Source: Aphanomyces cochlioides
Taxonomy: Eukaryota; Oomycota; Saprolegniomycetes; Saprolegniales; Verrucalvaceae
DNA: 64,000 nucleotides
Assembly: GCA_019828595.1 (NCBI GenBank)
Contig: JAHQRK010000004.1
Location: forward strand, 434,001 to 498,000
Direction: 5' to 3'
The notes beneath the pieces are model-generated. The model was not told where the DNA came from, made no database searches, and saw nothing but the letters and a program-made list of their open reading frames with translations. This document shows positions 19,271 through 30,566 of this stretch, in pieces; the first letter of the stretch is position 1, and every line of letters begins with the position of its first letter. A program made the position numbers and the translations under genes.

Positions 19271-19850
19271 ATACTGATATTTCATATCATGAAATTGCTA
19301 TATTTGATTCAAGCAAAATATCATTATTTCACAGATATCGTTTTATATCAAGGGCGTTCGGTTTGCATTCATATTTCATGTTTTCATCTGTGTCCGATTC
19401 ATACGCTCGCTAACCGGTTACGATTGTGTGGTTTCAACAGCATCACTTCAGTACTGAACATCATGCAAAAGGCTGGCAGTGGTAGAGCAAAATGTGCTTG
19501 TCCTCTTGCTTCTCGGTGGACCTCTCACGCAGATCCACCCTTCCTTGAGACTCGAGTGCCATTCAGGCCCGACCACAAAGCACCCTCAACGATATTCCAA
19601 TATAAATATACAGGGTCAGAGGTGTATATTTTTTTCACGATATTATCATGATGTTTTTCTGAAAGTTCATGATATAACGATGACAACCGAACGCTGTATA
19701 CGAAACCCAATATCATGATATCGATTTTTTCATGATATTTTAAAAATATCATATTATTTGTGGCCACCGAACGCGCTCTAAATTCGAAAAATCAAAGATT
19801 TCAATATATTCGATTTCACGATATTTTCCATGCAACCGAACGGGCTCTTG

Positions 19851-22198
19851 AATGTTTTCAGGTGTAACTTGATAGTGCGTTCCCATAAAAATTTTCCAGC
19901 ATACCCTGCGACTTAATAACCGCCGTCTTTGAGATGTTTAAGCTCTCACAATTTGCTTGTTATGTCTTTGTAGTGGCCTAGAGAATAAGTTGCACTTTAA
20001 GTCTCGCCCTGTTTGACACCCCACGATGTTGTAACGCCAGCGCATTCAAGCCTTGCTTAGTGCATTTCGTCAGAGCAATACGAATGAGTCCTCTCTATGA
20101 ATAGGGGTGAATGTGTTTAAACAAGACATCGTACTTACTTCAATGCACCATTCTACAGCCAATGTCTCGCTGATTGCTTCCTATGTGACTTCCTTGAACG
20201 TGCAGTCCGAGAAATCGGACATCAGTCATACAGATGTTCCATTACAAATTTGAAAATGTTATGTGAAGCCAATTATATGCTAGTGATCGTCGCTTTCGGT
20301 GAAGCGCAAGGAGGGAATGGAGTTGTTCGTTTATCGGGAAAAGAATAATACTTACCCGGATATACGGTAGATGGAAGCTTCTGGGATTGGGACCATGTTA
20401 ATCTGGTCGTTCTCACAAAGTTTTATCTTGGTGCAATCCAAAAATCCCAGACTCAGCCAAAAGTAATGTAATGGATGAACCAAAGATTTGAACATTAACA
20501 TAATCAAGATTTTGTAAATCATGGCAGTTTCGGTGAAACATCACACTCACTGTCACACCACTACACGATTGGCTAAAATTCTACATTGCACAGTGTCAAC
20601 AACACAAAGTCCACGACAACACGGAGTCCACGTTGACAACATGGCCAGTCGAGTTTGGCCACAGACGCATTGACATTATGTTTAAGCCTCTCGTACTTAT
20701 TTCTAAATCGCAACAATTGATTGCAAAGTGCACCACATATACTGTTGTTTTGTTCGACGCTATGAGTCGCGTACATTGATAGAATTATCACAAAACTACC
20801 AGACGTAACCTCAGTTTGATCTGCGATGTGCGTGAGCATGTGAAATCGCTTTAGTTTTCGACAAAAACAACGACCTACTTGTCTTTTGACCGGTGCTTGG
20901 ACGTAAGATATCTGTACACAGAACACAAATTCGCCTCAATCTACCAAATCCAAATGATGGGCAGTAGTTATGATTAGATACAAGACATATTTAAGTCTAT
21001 AATACAATGGAAGTGACTACGTTTCAGGTGCAAAGCATATTTCGATAATAAACCGGACTCGACGGGTGTTCATGTGACCGGCTTTTCAATGTTCTCACAT
21101 TGAAAGTGCATCGACACAAGCACAAGAGGACAAACGACTATGTATTCATTCACGAACTTATTTAGATAGCTTTCAGTTAAATATGAATGTCCAGTCAAAG
21201 CAGAGTCACCTCTGCATCTAACAAGCCGATAAACGACTTGATTGACCGTGGCAGGAAAAGATATTGTCGGGCAGGTGTGATTTTTGGTGTGATTTCAGGT
21301 GTGATTTGGCACCTGATTGGCCAGTTTTAGCACACTCTGGATCACACTGCCAGTGTGACTTGCATCACGATAACATTCCAAAATATAGCACTGAACAGTA
21401 TTTTTATCCAATCAATGTTTTTGCTGATTTAATTATCTAAGAAGTGATTGGCTCCATCACCAGAAATACAACTTCGGTGTGATTTTGTAAATATCATATA
21501 GAGGAAATTATACTCTCGAGTAAATCAAATGGTATACAATTTCGATAAGTTAATCTTTTATTTCACATTATTATTCAAAACAGTATGAATATTTGTATGA
21601 AATTTAATAAATTTTCTTCGGAGAGAGCCGCAGAGAAAACGCAAACCCACAGATTTACTGGAAGGAGAGCCAATCAAACATCAAAGAATTCACAAAAATT
21701 TCCCCAATTATGATCGATGTTGCACTGCGAAGCAAGCAAAAGCCGAAGCAGAAGCCTGTGCTCAAAGGCTATGCATCGAATAGTGAACAGGTAAATGTGG
21801 TTAGTCTTGACCAGCACGGTAACTTCCTTCGGCCGAGCTCTGAGGCTAAAGATGGGACAACATTAAACTTATCGACTGGTGAACGTTGTGCCATCTTTAA
21901 CTCCAGAGCTTGACCATTTTCTTTCAGTTCCAGAGATGTGTCGTGCATGTAGATTATGGAAGGACATATTTTTAGTTTGTGATGCTTGTGTTTTTTAATT
22001 ACATTACATGTTGGGTATGGCATGTTGTACAACACAATTTTGAGTTTTTGCTCAACAAGGTAATGCTGTTAGTACAACACGTTGTGCAACATGAACATTG
22101 CATATGGAGAAGTGTATTATGTGAGGTGCATGGAGCTCTGAAGCACAAGCGCTAGCTCAAAGCTGTGGTATGATAAATCTAAATGCAAGGGCCACAGT
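19851..22198. other. AT-rich spacer with decayed repeats, no gene
   Basis: The longest frame (20573-20926, reverse) has no family resemblance and unfavourable composition. Local structure includes three GGTGTGATTT direct repeats and a TCACACTGCCAGTGTGA palindrome at 21274-21358, and copies of ACAACACGTTGTGCAAC near 22065. Similar TTGTGCAAC-type words recur near 30600. I read this as mobile-element debris. Confidence 0.45.
21274..21358. repeat. Short GGTGTGATTT direct repeats and a TCACACTG palindrome
   Basis: GGTGTGATTT occurs at 21274, 21286 and 21298 with a 12-bp period. Downstream, TCACACT-GCC-AGTGTGA (21342-21358) is a palindrome of the same word. It could be the end of a small inverted-repeat element. 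Confidence 0.5.
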
Positions 22199-23560
22199 CT
22201 AGAACTCAGCCATGGCTGCAGCAGCAGCAATTTCGGACAATAATTGAGTAAAAGAGTCAAGATCGTCTTCGTCAAAGATGTCTTCGCTATTGTCAAGAAA
22301 GTCGTCTTCCTCTTTTGATTCTTCCTGCAATGACATATCTACTGAGCGAATCATGTAGTATAAGAATTTCTCAGTGCGTCGAGCAGGCAGGACGCGGGAT
22401 ATTTGCTTCGAATTGTATACTACAGAGACTTGCATTTCAACTTTTGCAGCAGACAAGCTTGCTCTATTCTTACAGTGAACCATTTTTCCCGTCTTGTGAT
22501 TTCTCTCGCCTCCTGCCGCACGAGTGGGATTTTTGTGGACTTGAGATAGGGCTTGTGCTAAAGAATCATTTCCATCTAAGCGTGTCCAAGACAAGTAAGG
22601 GGCCAATTCGTTGGCGTCTGGATTTTCTGATGTGGTGGCCATCCGACGAGAAATATGCTCGTTGAACCGATCAATTAAATCTACTTTTTTCACATGGTCA
22701 CCCAAGGCTAATTGCTCGAACGCAGCCATATACTGTGCGTGAAGAGTGTCTTGGCCAAGACGCAGAAAATCACTGCCCATGGATTTCTCAATATTGCTCT
22801 TAAAGGAGTGAAAGATTGGATCAGTTATAAAGGCCAGACAATGGCTCGGCGAGTAAATACTCTTGAATCTCTTGTGAATAAGAGATATGATGTCACCAGT
22901 AGTAAAGTCAAAATTTTGTCGTAGAGTCACAGCAACCAGCTCTACTTTCAAGTACAAAAAGCATGTATAAACCGAGGAGAACGAAGCGTGGTCACTTTCT
23001 AAATATCCCAAGCACTGACAAATGGGTTGAAGGAAGTTGTCGAGATCAATTACACTTGTCCAGAATGATGCAGAGAGAACTAAAGCTTGAATTGTAGGAT
23101 CGAAGTCAAAATTTTGGGTCTGCTCGTCTGTGAAAAGAGCTCGTATAGCTGATTTTACTAGAAGGAGACGTGACAACATGAACTTAGCTGTCGACCACCG
23201 TGTCTTCGTAAAGAGATGTAGGGTGTAATTCTTTTTGTATTTCTCCATACATAATTTTGCAAAGACTCCACCAAGAAAATGAGAGCTCCGAATGTACTTT
23301 ACTACCATAACTGAAGACTTCAGCGTTGTAGAAAACTGGGATTTAGCCAATATATCAAGTGCTAAGTTGTTCAATGCGTGTGGAGCACAACCAAATATGG
23401 TCGAAAACTGCCCTGACTGCAACAACAGCTTTCTCAATTTAACCATAAAAGTTGAATTTGTGAACACCATATGAACAAATGATTGAAACAGTTTTATTCG
23501 CCAGGGTATGACGTCTCGTCCGCTCACAACCGCATTCAATTTGAGCCAGTTGTTGCGGAG
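22199..23560 (-). pseudogene. hAT transposase, C-terminal part (split copy)
   Basis: An open frame of about 455 codons covering the C-terminal two-thirds of a hAT-type transposase: FGCAPHALNNLALDIL (the GC-x-x-H-x-LN block), TKTRWSTAKFMLSRL (the TRW block), and near the end PTRAAGGERNHKTGKM with KNRASLSAAKVEMQVSVVYN, equivalent to the hAT dimerisation region. The N-terminal BED finger is missing here but is found on the same strand at 25.7-26.2 kb, beyond the piggyBac copy. The frame has no stops, but it is separated from its start and should be non-functional. The first residues of the frame beyond about 23520 may be foreign sequence. Confidence 0.8.
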
Positions 23561-23562
23561 AA

Positions 23563-25584
23563 ATGAGGATTGGCGACCGCGTGGTTGGAAGATCAAAGAA
23601 ACATCAAGGAAGGCAAGGCACTGTGACTGGCGTCTTCAAAGACGGACGGCATCACTCCTATGATGTGCAATGGGACGACAATGTGGTTGAGAGGGTCGCA
23701 GCACGTTCAATCGTGCATTGCTTTGTTCGGCAACAGCAACTGCCACTGACTGAACAATCTCCACGGCCCACAGATCGCTCGACGCTCGATTATACAGACG
23801 AACAGCAGTCTTAATGTGAGAGTGTCGAATCCATGTCGTCTAGTGAATCTATATCACTCATCACGGAGTCTACAATAGACTCCGAGCACCCAAACGACCA
23901 CGTAATTTGTCATGGCCGTAAGTGGTCGCAATGTGAAAGCGTCCACACCGAGCCTCATCATGTCCTTATCAATAAGAAGCCGCTTTTACATTGGCCTTCG
24001 ACATCGCAGCTGGGCCAAAAGAGTCATCTGAAGTACTTGATGTTGTTTTATCCCATGGAAACCCTTCGAGCGACATTGAAATATACCAACAAACTGCTCG
24101 ATGCCAAAAAGAAGATGCGCGTGACTGAAGGCGAGTATTGGAGATGGCTTGGAATTCGATTGATGATGGTGGCTGAGCCTTACAGAGGGGATTTGAAAAC
24201 TTATTGGTGTGATAAAACTCCAGCCGGACAATCAATTCTACCCAAAAACTATGGACAAAGATTTCAAATGAGTCGACACCGATTTGAGGCTATTCTCTAC
24301 TCTTTGACCTTCACTGATCCCGACGTATTTAGCGATGATCCTTGGAAACAAATTCGACCTATTGTCGATGGATTCAACGAAAGACGAAAATCTGTGATTA
24401 CTCCTGGAGAAGTATTAGTCGTTGATGAGTGCATGATCGGTTGAAATGGTTTGGAAATGCATTATTCACATCGAGGAATCCCCCATGCAACAAAAATTCC
24501 AAGAAAACCCGTGAGCCAAGGTGCTGAGATAAAATCCGTCGCTCATGGATCGACTGGAATATTGCTTGGCCATGACATTGTGGAAGGAAAAGCCAGACAA
24601 CTCCAAAAAAAGTACAGACCGGAATTTGGCGAGGGAACAGCCTGTGTCCTTCGTTTGGCGGAGCATTATCGAGGCTCTGCTCGGACCGTTGTGGCTGATA
24701 GTGCATTTGCATCTGTGCAGACGTTGGTACAATTGGAGTCATTATGTGGTCTGTTCTTCATGGGAATGGTCAAAACAGCAATTCGTGAGTACCCCATCCA
24801 AGCGTTGAAGGCATGGTATAGAAATGGACAAAGTCGAGGAAGCTTCAAAGTCATGACTAGTACTACCCCTCGAGGAAACAATATGTATGCTTTGTGTTGG
24901 GCAGATAAGAAACCGAAGACAATTATCTCCAACAGGGGAACCACGCTTGCTGGAAGCGACAGTGTAAGGAAGAAGTACAAAGTTGTGAAGGTGAATGGTG
25001 TTGTTGTGGATACACAACTGCGTGAATTGAGGATCCCTCGACCACACATGATAGAGCTGTTTTATTCCAAGTTTTCTACAATAGATGTCCACGATCATTA
25101 CCCACAACGCAGTTTAAGAATGGAGGTTGAATGGAAGACGAAGACTTGGTGGCATCGTATGTTTGCATCGCTTGTGGGTATGATTGTGACTGACGTTTAT
25201 CTTGCCTTCAAATTTGAAGCAATTCAAGATGGACGTACTGATGTTGAAACCTTTGATGAGTTCGTTGCAAGTTTGGCTCATCAGCTGATATTCAATGTGC
25301 ATTATGAGATCAGACAGAAGCGCAAGCAGGAAGATTCGCCTCTTGACAACGATGATGAAGTGTTAAGTGGTCACAGAATAGCTCCATTATCGTCTTTGAA
25401 TGTCTACAAGCCAAAGACCAGCAAGTTGACCAAGTCAGCACCGCAACGCAGATGCAAAATATGTCGCGCGAAGGCCTCGTTCTGCTGTGTGTCGTGCTCA
25501 GATCCTTCAAACGGTAGCATTGTCACGTTATGTGGAATTGGTACTGAGAGAGGATATATAAGCATGCACATTGCGTCGATTTGA
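23563..25584 (+). pseudogene. piggyBac-type transposase with two in-frame stops
   Basis: One reading frame of about 673 codons interrupted by TAA at 23812 and TGA at 24442. The N-terminal part (MRIGDRVVGRSKKHQGRQGT ... SYDVQWDDN) is a KOW/Tudor-like module. Then comes the DDE_Tnp_1_7 (piggyBac) core: HLKYLMLFYPMETLR, GIRLMMVAEPYRG, the first catalytic block VVDECMIG, VVADSAFASVQTL for the second Asp, and YSKFSTIDVHDHY further on. The C-terminus has a Cys-rich segment (CKICRAKASFCCVSC). The second stop replaces the Trp expected in GWNG, consistent with a TGG-to-TGA point change. It lies inside the hAT copy; a TTAA at about 25689 marks its right boundary. The left boundary is not evident. Confidence 0.82.
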
Positions 25585-25689
25585 GGATTAATCTCGATGA
25601 AACATAGATAATTGCATCTAAATCATGTGTCCTATATATATGCCATTGACTGTCCTGTATTTAGGACAATGTGTTTGGGGAATAGAGGT

Positions 25690-26218
25690 TAACATTTGGG
25701 GCTCCATCAATTGAAAAACAAAAATGATTCCAAGTGCGCAAATGAGTCAAATCATTATCCAATGTGTGACAATAAGCCCTAGATAGTAATTCACCACCAA
25801 GTCTCTGTGGTGAAGGAAGTCGGTACGCAGGATTTAGCAAAGCAAAAAAATTGTGCCACGAAGGGTCAGTAAACAATGCAAATGGTCTTCCTGTTGAGTG
25901 CATAGCAAATGCTAGAGCTGTATCCAATTTTTCACAATCCTCATGAGGAAGTCGTTGGACGTTAATTTGATTTTGCCTCCTCTTTTTTGGTAACGCGGAT
26001 AGCGTTTGTGCTTCCCCAGCAGCAGAAGAGTTTGAAGGTTGTAGCGCGGGTCTTTTCTTTTGATGAAGTGAGCATACTGCTTGGTGAGCACGTAATTGCG
26101 GGAGGCGCGCAATCACGTCTTTTTTGCAGTAGCGACACGATGCAAATGGGGTGGCCTTTCCTGGAATTAACTTCTCTGGTGTGAAGGCGTCCCATATTTT
26201 GTCCCTCGCGCGGGGCAT
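25690..26218 (-). pseudogene. hAT transposase, N-terminal part with BED finger (split copy)
   Basis: The frame starts at ATG 26218 and encodes a BED zinc finger (KIWDAFTPEKLIPGKATPFA, CRYCKKD, then H-x4-C in HQAVC) followed by hAT sequence: TGRPFALFTDPSWHNFFALL and FSIDGAPNVN. Coding homology stops at a TTAA where piggyBac-side sequence begins, and it resumes on the same strand at about 23.5 kb. The two halves therefore represent one hAT gene interrupted by an insertion. Confidence 0.78.
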
Positions 26219-26473
26219 GCCTTGATTTGATCAGTGGTTTTTACAAAACGGATTCACGAAGAGACGCCGCTATATTTAGCAAGATTCTAAACTGACAAAT
26301 TGAAACAATATTCCAATGGGCTTTATTGATACATACGTTCAAAAATGTGAGGGGGGCTTAAATCGAATCTATTTGGGCAAATCTATTCAGAATGTATTAG
26401 CCAATCATCTGCAGAATATTTTGAGTCACCTCGATTCCAAGACGGAGCTCGCTCGAACCATGATCCCAACGTG

Positions 26474-27628
26474 ATGGCATCAGTTGAGCAGGAAGTACGA
26501 GGTCACCATGCCTCTCGAAACACAGTTTTCCACGCTCTTTATGGATACTACAACTTGCGGCTATCGAAGAAGCGTCTTGCTGAAATTTATGGAAAGCACG
26601 TGAACACCATTTCAACTTGGATCAAACGATACAACGAGACTCGAGACTTCCAAAGGATGTCACGCGTCACTACTGCAAAGTTTTCATCGGAGCAGAAGCA
26701 ATGGATACTGGACTTCTATTCAAAGCATCCCGTCGCGTTTTTAGATGAAGCACAACACGAGTTTCAAAAGCATTTTGTCAAGACGATATCCCTTGCAACA
26801 ATCTGGAGAATTCTTGAACGTGCTGGACTCACCTACAAAGTACTTGAAAGACGAGCCATGAATATCAAGGACGAAGATATCGTACGCTTCATGATGGAAA
26901 TGCAGTCGATTATGTGGGTTCATACGAATATCCAGTTTCTAGACGAAGTCAGTTTTGACAACAAGGGAATGCTTAGAACCCGTGGATATTCTATGAAAGG
27001 TCAAATATTGGCTTTTCGCGGCGAGTTCAACCGGAAACCTCGAGTATCGTTGCTTTGCTTTATCAGTGTGGATGGTTTAGTGGAAACCTTTTGTACGGAT
27101 GGCACATTTGATAGAACCACATTTATTGACTGCTGTCAGAAGCACGCTCATTCTGGCAAAACGGTTCGACAGTACCCTGGACAGGGGTCGATATGGGTGT
27201 TCGACGGCGCAAAAATTCACTGCCACTCCGAGATTGTTTACTATTTGCGGTCATTGGGCATTGTGCCCATATTCCTGCCCGCGTATTGTCCGTTCTATAA
27301 TCCAATTGAGATTCTCTTTGGATTAATCAAGAAATCCTTTAAACGAAAATACAGAGAAAGCAACAATGAGTCGCTGGCTGAAGCTATTTCTCAAGTTCTT
27401 CAAGATTTCTATTGCTTTGACATGAGTCGCTTATTTGAACATTGTGGGTGGAAACCAAATGGAATTTTTGATCCAGCCGGGCCTCTAGCTCATGACACAT
27501 TGACAATTGCTGGCTATACACATAACCTGGATCAGCTGTCTGAATTTCGAGTGCGTGATGAACTCGACGAAGATAAAAACAAAACTAAGCAAAACGCGAT
27601 TGAAATAGAGGATGAATGTGCCGATTAA
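26474..27628 (+). mobile_element. Tc1/mariner-type (DDE_3) transposase, open frame intact
   Basis: A 384-aa transposase from ATG 26474. The N-terminal helix-turn-helix region (YYNLRLSKKRLAEIYGKHVN, STWIKRY) is followed by a second helical domain (FLDEAQHEFQKHF), then the catalytic triad: FLDEVSFDN (first Asp), IWVFDGAKIHCH (second Asp), and LPAYCPFYNPIEILFGLIK (Glu). The spacing and the NPIE block fit IS630/Tc1/mariner. There is no stop or frameshift, so this copy may be recent. Terminal repeats were not identified with certainty. A convergent spliced ORF begins just beyond its stop. Confidence 0.85.
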
Positions 27629-27653
27629 ACAATTAAGCAATGCATTTAAATAT

Positions 27654-28863
27654 TTATGACCCGTGATCAATATCGTCTTGGGGAGGAATAGCTCGTAAAG
27701 CAGCTAACACACGAGAGTCATCAGGGTTAATCGCAACGTCCTCGCCGAATGAGCGTACAAGCTCCATTTGGGTCTTTATCATGTGACGCAAAGATGTCAA
27801 CTCGCTGCCGAGGAGTAAAAATCGTTGCTCGAAAATTCGTCATTGAAAACTTTCGCCAAGTTAAATGCCATTTTCACGCTCTTGATCAAACGAGCTCTAG
27901 TGCTTCTGCTGAGTTTGATACCGCACTAAAACCGTCTAAAAGGTTTGTGGGTGGTCCTTGCTTTATCATAGCCAGTCGCTGATGGACGGGTTTTTTTGCA
28001 CGAGCAATGACGACAGCCCATAAACGCCACGAAATCTCTTGAGCAGAAATTAGAGTCGCCCATTCTGATTTCAATGTCTCAATGATATCTTGAATTTGTG
28101 CCTCAGAGGCAGCTCCAGCACGATCCACTTCACTGGGGCGAAGACACTGCGCTTCATATTGGATCAAGTCAGGGTTAGAGACGATTGCAGTTCCATACTT
28201 ATATACCGACAGCATGAATGTCTCATTGGCATTCTTTAGGATAAACGCACGAAACATTTCACTCTGGAACGTTTTCAACTGCTTGGTATCCAAGCGCAGG
28301 GAAAACCGCTTGCTAAATTCTTCAATGGTGGGGTCGTTTTCGCAAATTGTCCATTCCGGCAGCTCATTGTCACGGTTGCAAAGAACCAAGTTTTCAAAAT
28401 GGCGAGAATATCGTTGCCAGAGAGTGCGATACACTTCGTTCCAAGAATTGCACTCAACATTATAGGTACTAAGATTTCTTGCTTTCTCGAGACGCTGGTT
28501 GACAGTGTCTTTCAACCTCACCTCCATGTTAAACTTGATTACACCATGTTGACCACGATCTTCTTTCTCCTCGGCTTCATTTTGCGACCTCTGGGACCAT
28601 GAGCGGAGCTGATACGGAGAGTAACGACGAGAACAGTTTTGTGATCCAGCGATTGATGGACTTTGTTGCTGCGATGAAGAACGAAGGTCAACTTGCTGGG
28701 GAGAGTGTTCATGAGTTCGCGTCATGCTTGAACTGTTCAACCAATGCATGCCTCCACTTGACGATTGTCGAAATTTGTATCGGTTATTGCAGTGGCAAGT
28801 TCTGAAATATTCAAATTCTGACCAAATTTTAGTCAAAACTACAAATTTCAGTGAAAAAGACAA
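27654..28863 (-). CDS. Uncharacterised spliced ORF convergent to the Tc1 transposase
   Basis: Not recognised. A 5' exon (open to 28863; the first Met is at the very start and others occur later, such as MTRTHEHSPQQ) has a Ser/Gln-rich N-terminus, then a structured part: EVYRTLWQRYSRHFENLVL, DPTIEEFSKRFSLRLDTKQL, IETLKSEWATLISAQEISWR. An intron of about 90 bp (donor after EALEL) joins LTSLRHMIKTQMELVRSFGE and ends DDIDHGS at TAA 27654. The stop is only 25 bp from the transposase stop. It could be an accessory protein of the same element or an unrelated host gene; its position within the transposon island favours the former. The 5' end is uncertain. Confidence 0.45.
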
Positions 28864-28868
28864 TGTCT

Positions 28869-28966
28869 AGTAATCGATATTGTCCAATAAGATTAAGCAA
28901 TATTGAAAGAATCTTCCAATGGGATTTATTTAGTAATCCATATTGTCCAATAAGATTGAGCAATAT
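28869..28966. repeat. 35-bp direct repeat pair beside the Tc1 region
   Basis: AGTAATC(G/C)ATATTGTCCAATAAGATT(A/G)AGCAATAT occurs at 28869-28903 and 28932-28966. The spacer TTCCAATGGGATTTATT resembles TTCCAATGGGCTTTATT at about 26310, on the other side of the transposase, so the two may mark the edges of one composite element (inference). Confidence 0.55.
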
Positions 28967-29110
28967 GATAATGTCTCAGTGGTAAATACTATGCATTATG
29001 AGTGATATTTTCACCAATCCGAAAAAACTGTTGGTCGTTGATGTATAGTATCCAAATCACATTATCGCGTTTCGAAATCTCGTTTGTTTAACACTTTAAC
29101 ACGTTATCAA

Positions 29111-29405
29111 ACTGTTCTTTGATCAGATAGTGAACAAAGGACCTGAAATTGGAGCGAACGTAGTTGCAGGAATTTTACTGTTCTTTGATCAGATAGTGAA
29201 CGATGGACCTGAAATTGGAGCGAACGCAGGTGCAGGAGTTCTGCCATCATCAACGGCCAAGGTCACTTAGAAACTGGTGCTAGTGTAAGTGCAAGTGTCG
29301 ATGACAGAATTGGGGCTGGATTGAAGATTGAAATTGAAGATGTTGCTGTGGATTGTTGGACTTCAAACCAATACACTATTACACCATACAATAGTTTATC
29401 TTCTT
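29111..29405 (+). pseudogene. Decayed ORF with a 66-bp (22-aa) tandem repeat
   Basis: Two adjacent 66-bp units (29111-29176 and 29177-29242) translate in one frame as LFFDQIVNKGPEIGANVVAG and LFFDQIVNDGPEIGANAGAG. The frame ends soon afterwards at TAG, while a second frame continues with TGASVSASVDDRIGAGLKIE before stopping near 29405. The unit length divisible by three and the conservative differences suggest former coding sequence. No start or family is evident. Confidence 0.35.
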
Positions 29406-30328
29406 GATCCTTTTCTCTCTCTGGTCGTCTTATCTTGTCATAAGTGTTGCGACTGACAGCAGGATGAAAAGTATTTCACGGCGATTCTCACCCACTTGAG
29501 AGCCAAACACCTCCTTCCCCCCTTCCTTGAAGGAAAAGACTTGAGTCATCGAATCCCGAAAAGATGAATGCGTTTGCCATAACGAATGGCCAATTCCTAT
29601 TTAATCATGTACCAGTATACATGTACTGTCGTTCAAAATCAATTCGGCAAAATCGACTGGAAAGTCCAGACACAAAAGTTGCGCGTGATGTTAAGGCGCA
29701 ACAAACATTCCGTCAGTGGACTGAGTTCATTGAATTTGACGACTGTGGCAACTGCCAAAAGCCATTGAGCTCAATGGGCTCATTCCCCTGGACTAAACAG
29801 ATTGGCGCCTAGACTTTGCGCGCAACTTTTGTTTTCGCGCGAGTTGGCACCCTAGCCACTCAGAGGTGACATAAAAGCTCCTTTCACAATTGAGACGCTC
29901 TTGGACGCCAGCTGAGGCAAGGAAAGAAGACCCCACGACTGAGGAAAAATGCGCTTTAACTAACTGAAGTCTGCCATCAAGCGCTTTTTAGCACTTCGTA
30001 CTCATCACATGTTCCATCGCCGCGACTTTGCACACACCTCTAAGCACGCATGAATTTGCTGGAGGAGGCAGCCAGAAATTCCATGGCTTAAGTCACTCTA
30101 CCAGCCGTCGTGAGAGAGGCTCTGTTTTGCCAGAGAAACACTGCAAAGGCATTGAGTTTGGAGGATATGCAATACGGCGCATGAACAAGTCACATACAAG
30201 GCAAAAGATTTCACATTGATTGCAAAAACTGCGTTTTATATTTTATCTCGAATAAAATCAGCGTTTTCTATTTTGTTTCTTTCCATATTGATGGCAAAAA
30301 GTGTTCAACTTGATCGAACAACGGTGTA
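29406..30328. other. Spacer without a convincing gene
   Basis: Only short frames are present. A TATA-like CATAAAAGCTC occurs near 29870 after a GC-richer segment, but no coding frame follows it. Nothing else recognised. Confidence 0.35.
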
Positions 30329-30566
30329 GAAGGCATTGAATGTTTATAACAAGCTGTTCTCTTAATCTAGAAGGCTTTGAGTATTTATAACAAGCTGTTT
30401 TCTTAATGTAGAAGGCTTTGTATATTTATAACAAGTTTTTCTCTTAATGTAACAGGCTTAGTATATTTATAACAAGTTGTTCTCTTAATGTAGAAGGCTT
30501 TGAATATTTATAAGAAGTTGTTCTTTTAATCTAGAAGGCATTGAATATTTATAACAAGATTTCTTG
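30329..30566. repeat. Minisatellite, 41-bp unit, about 5.8 copies
   Basis: Units begin at 30329, 30370, 30411, 30452, 30493 and 30534. The consensus runs GAAGGCTTTGAATATTTATA then ACAAGTTGTTCTCTTAATGT, then A. Copies differ by a few substitutions; the last is truncated. The array is AT-rich and non-coding. Confidence 0.92.

Larger units (their letters stand above)
18755..19850. mobile_element. Nested non-autonomous element(s) with GCGCGTTCGGTTGCC-type ends
   Basis: The left end GTGCGCGTTCGGTTGCC (about 18762) is mirrored by CCACCGAACGCGCTCT (about 19762) and again by GCAACCGAACGGGCTC (about 19832). More copies of (A)CCGAAC/GTTCGG(T) occur near 18848, 19144, 19348 and 19686. This suggests two or more related inverted-repeat elements inserted into each other. 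There is no transposase frame, only short shadows. Ends of the form GxGCxxGTTCGG resemble PIF/Harbinger-type termini (inference). Two exact long palindromes lie at the centre. Confidence 0.55.

Noticed and set aside
20573..20926. 117-codon reverse frame in the spacer
   Set aside because: No motif, no neighbouring exons, and in mobile-element debris; likely chance.
16090..22198. tRNA or other structured RNA genes in the spacer
   Set aside because: No cloverleaf or A/B-box arrangement was found by eye; the strong hairpins at 19172-19270 are perfect palindromes, more like element ends.
29800..30220. Possible small secreted protein gene after a TATA-like box
   Set aside because: Short frames have no signal peptide or cysteine pattern, and splice signals do not extend them.
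30329..30566. CRISPR array
   Set aside because: Units are contiguous 41-bp tandem copies with no unique spacers, and the genome is eukaryotic.
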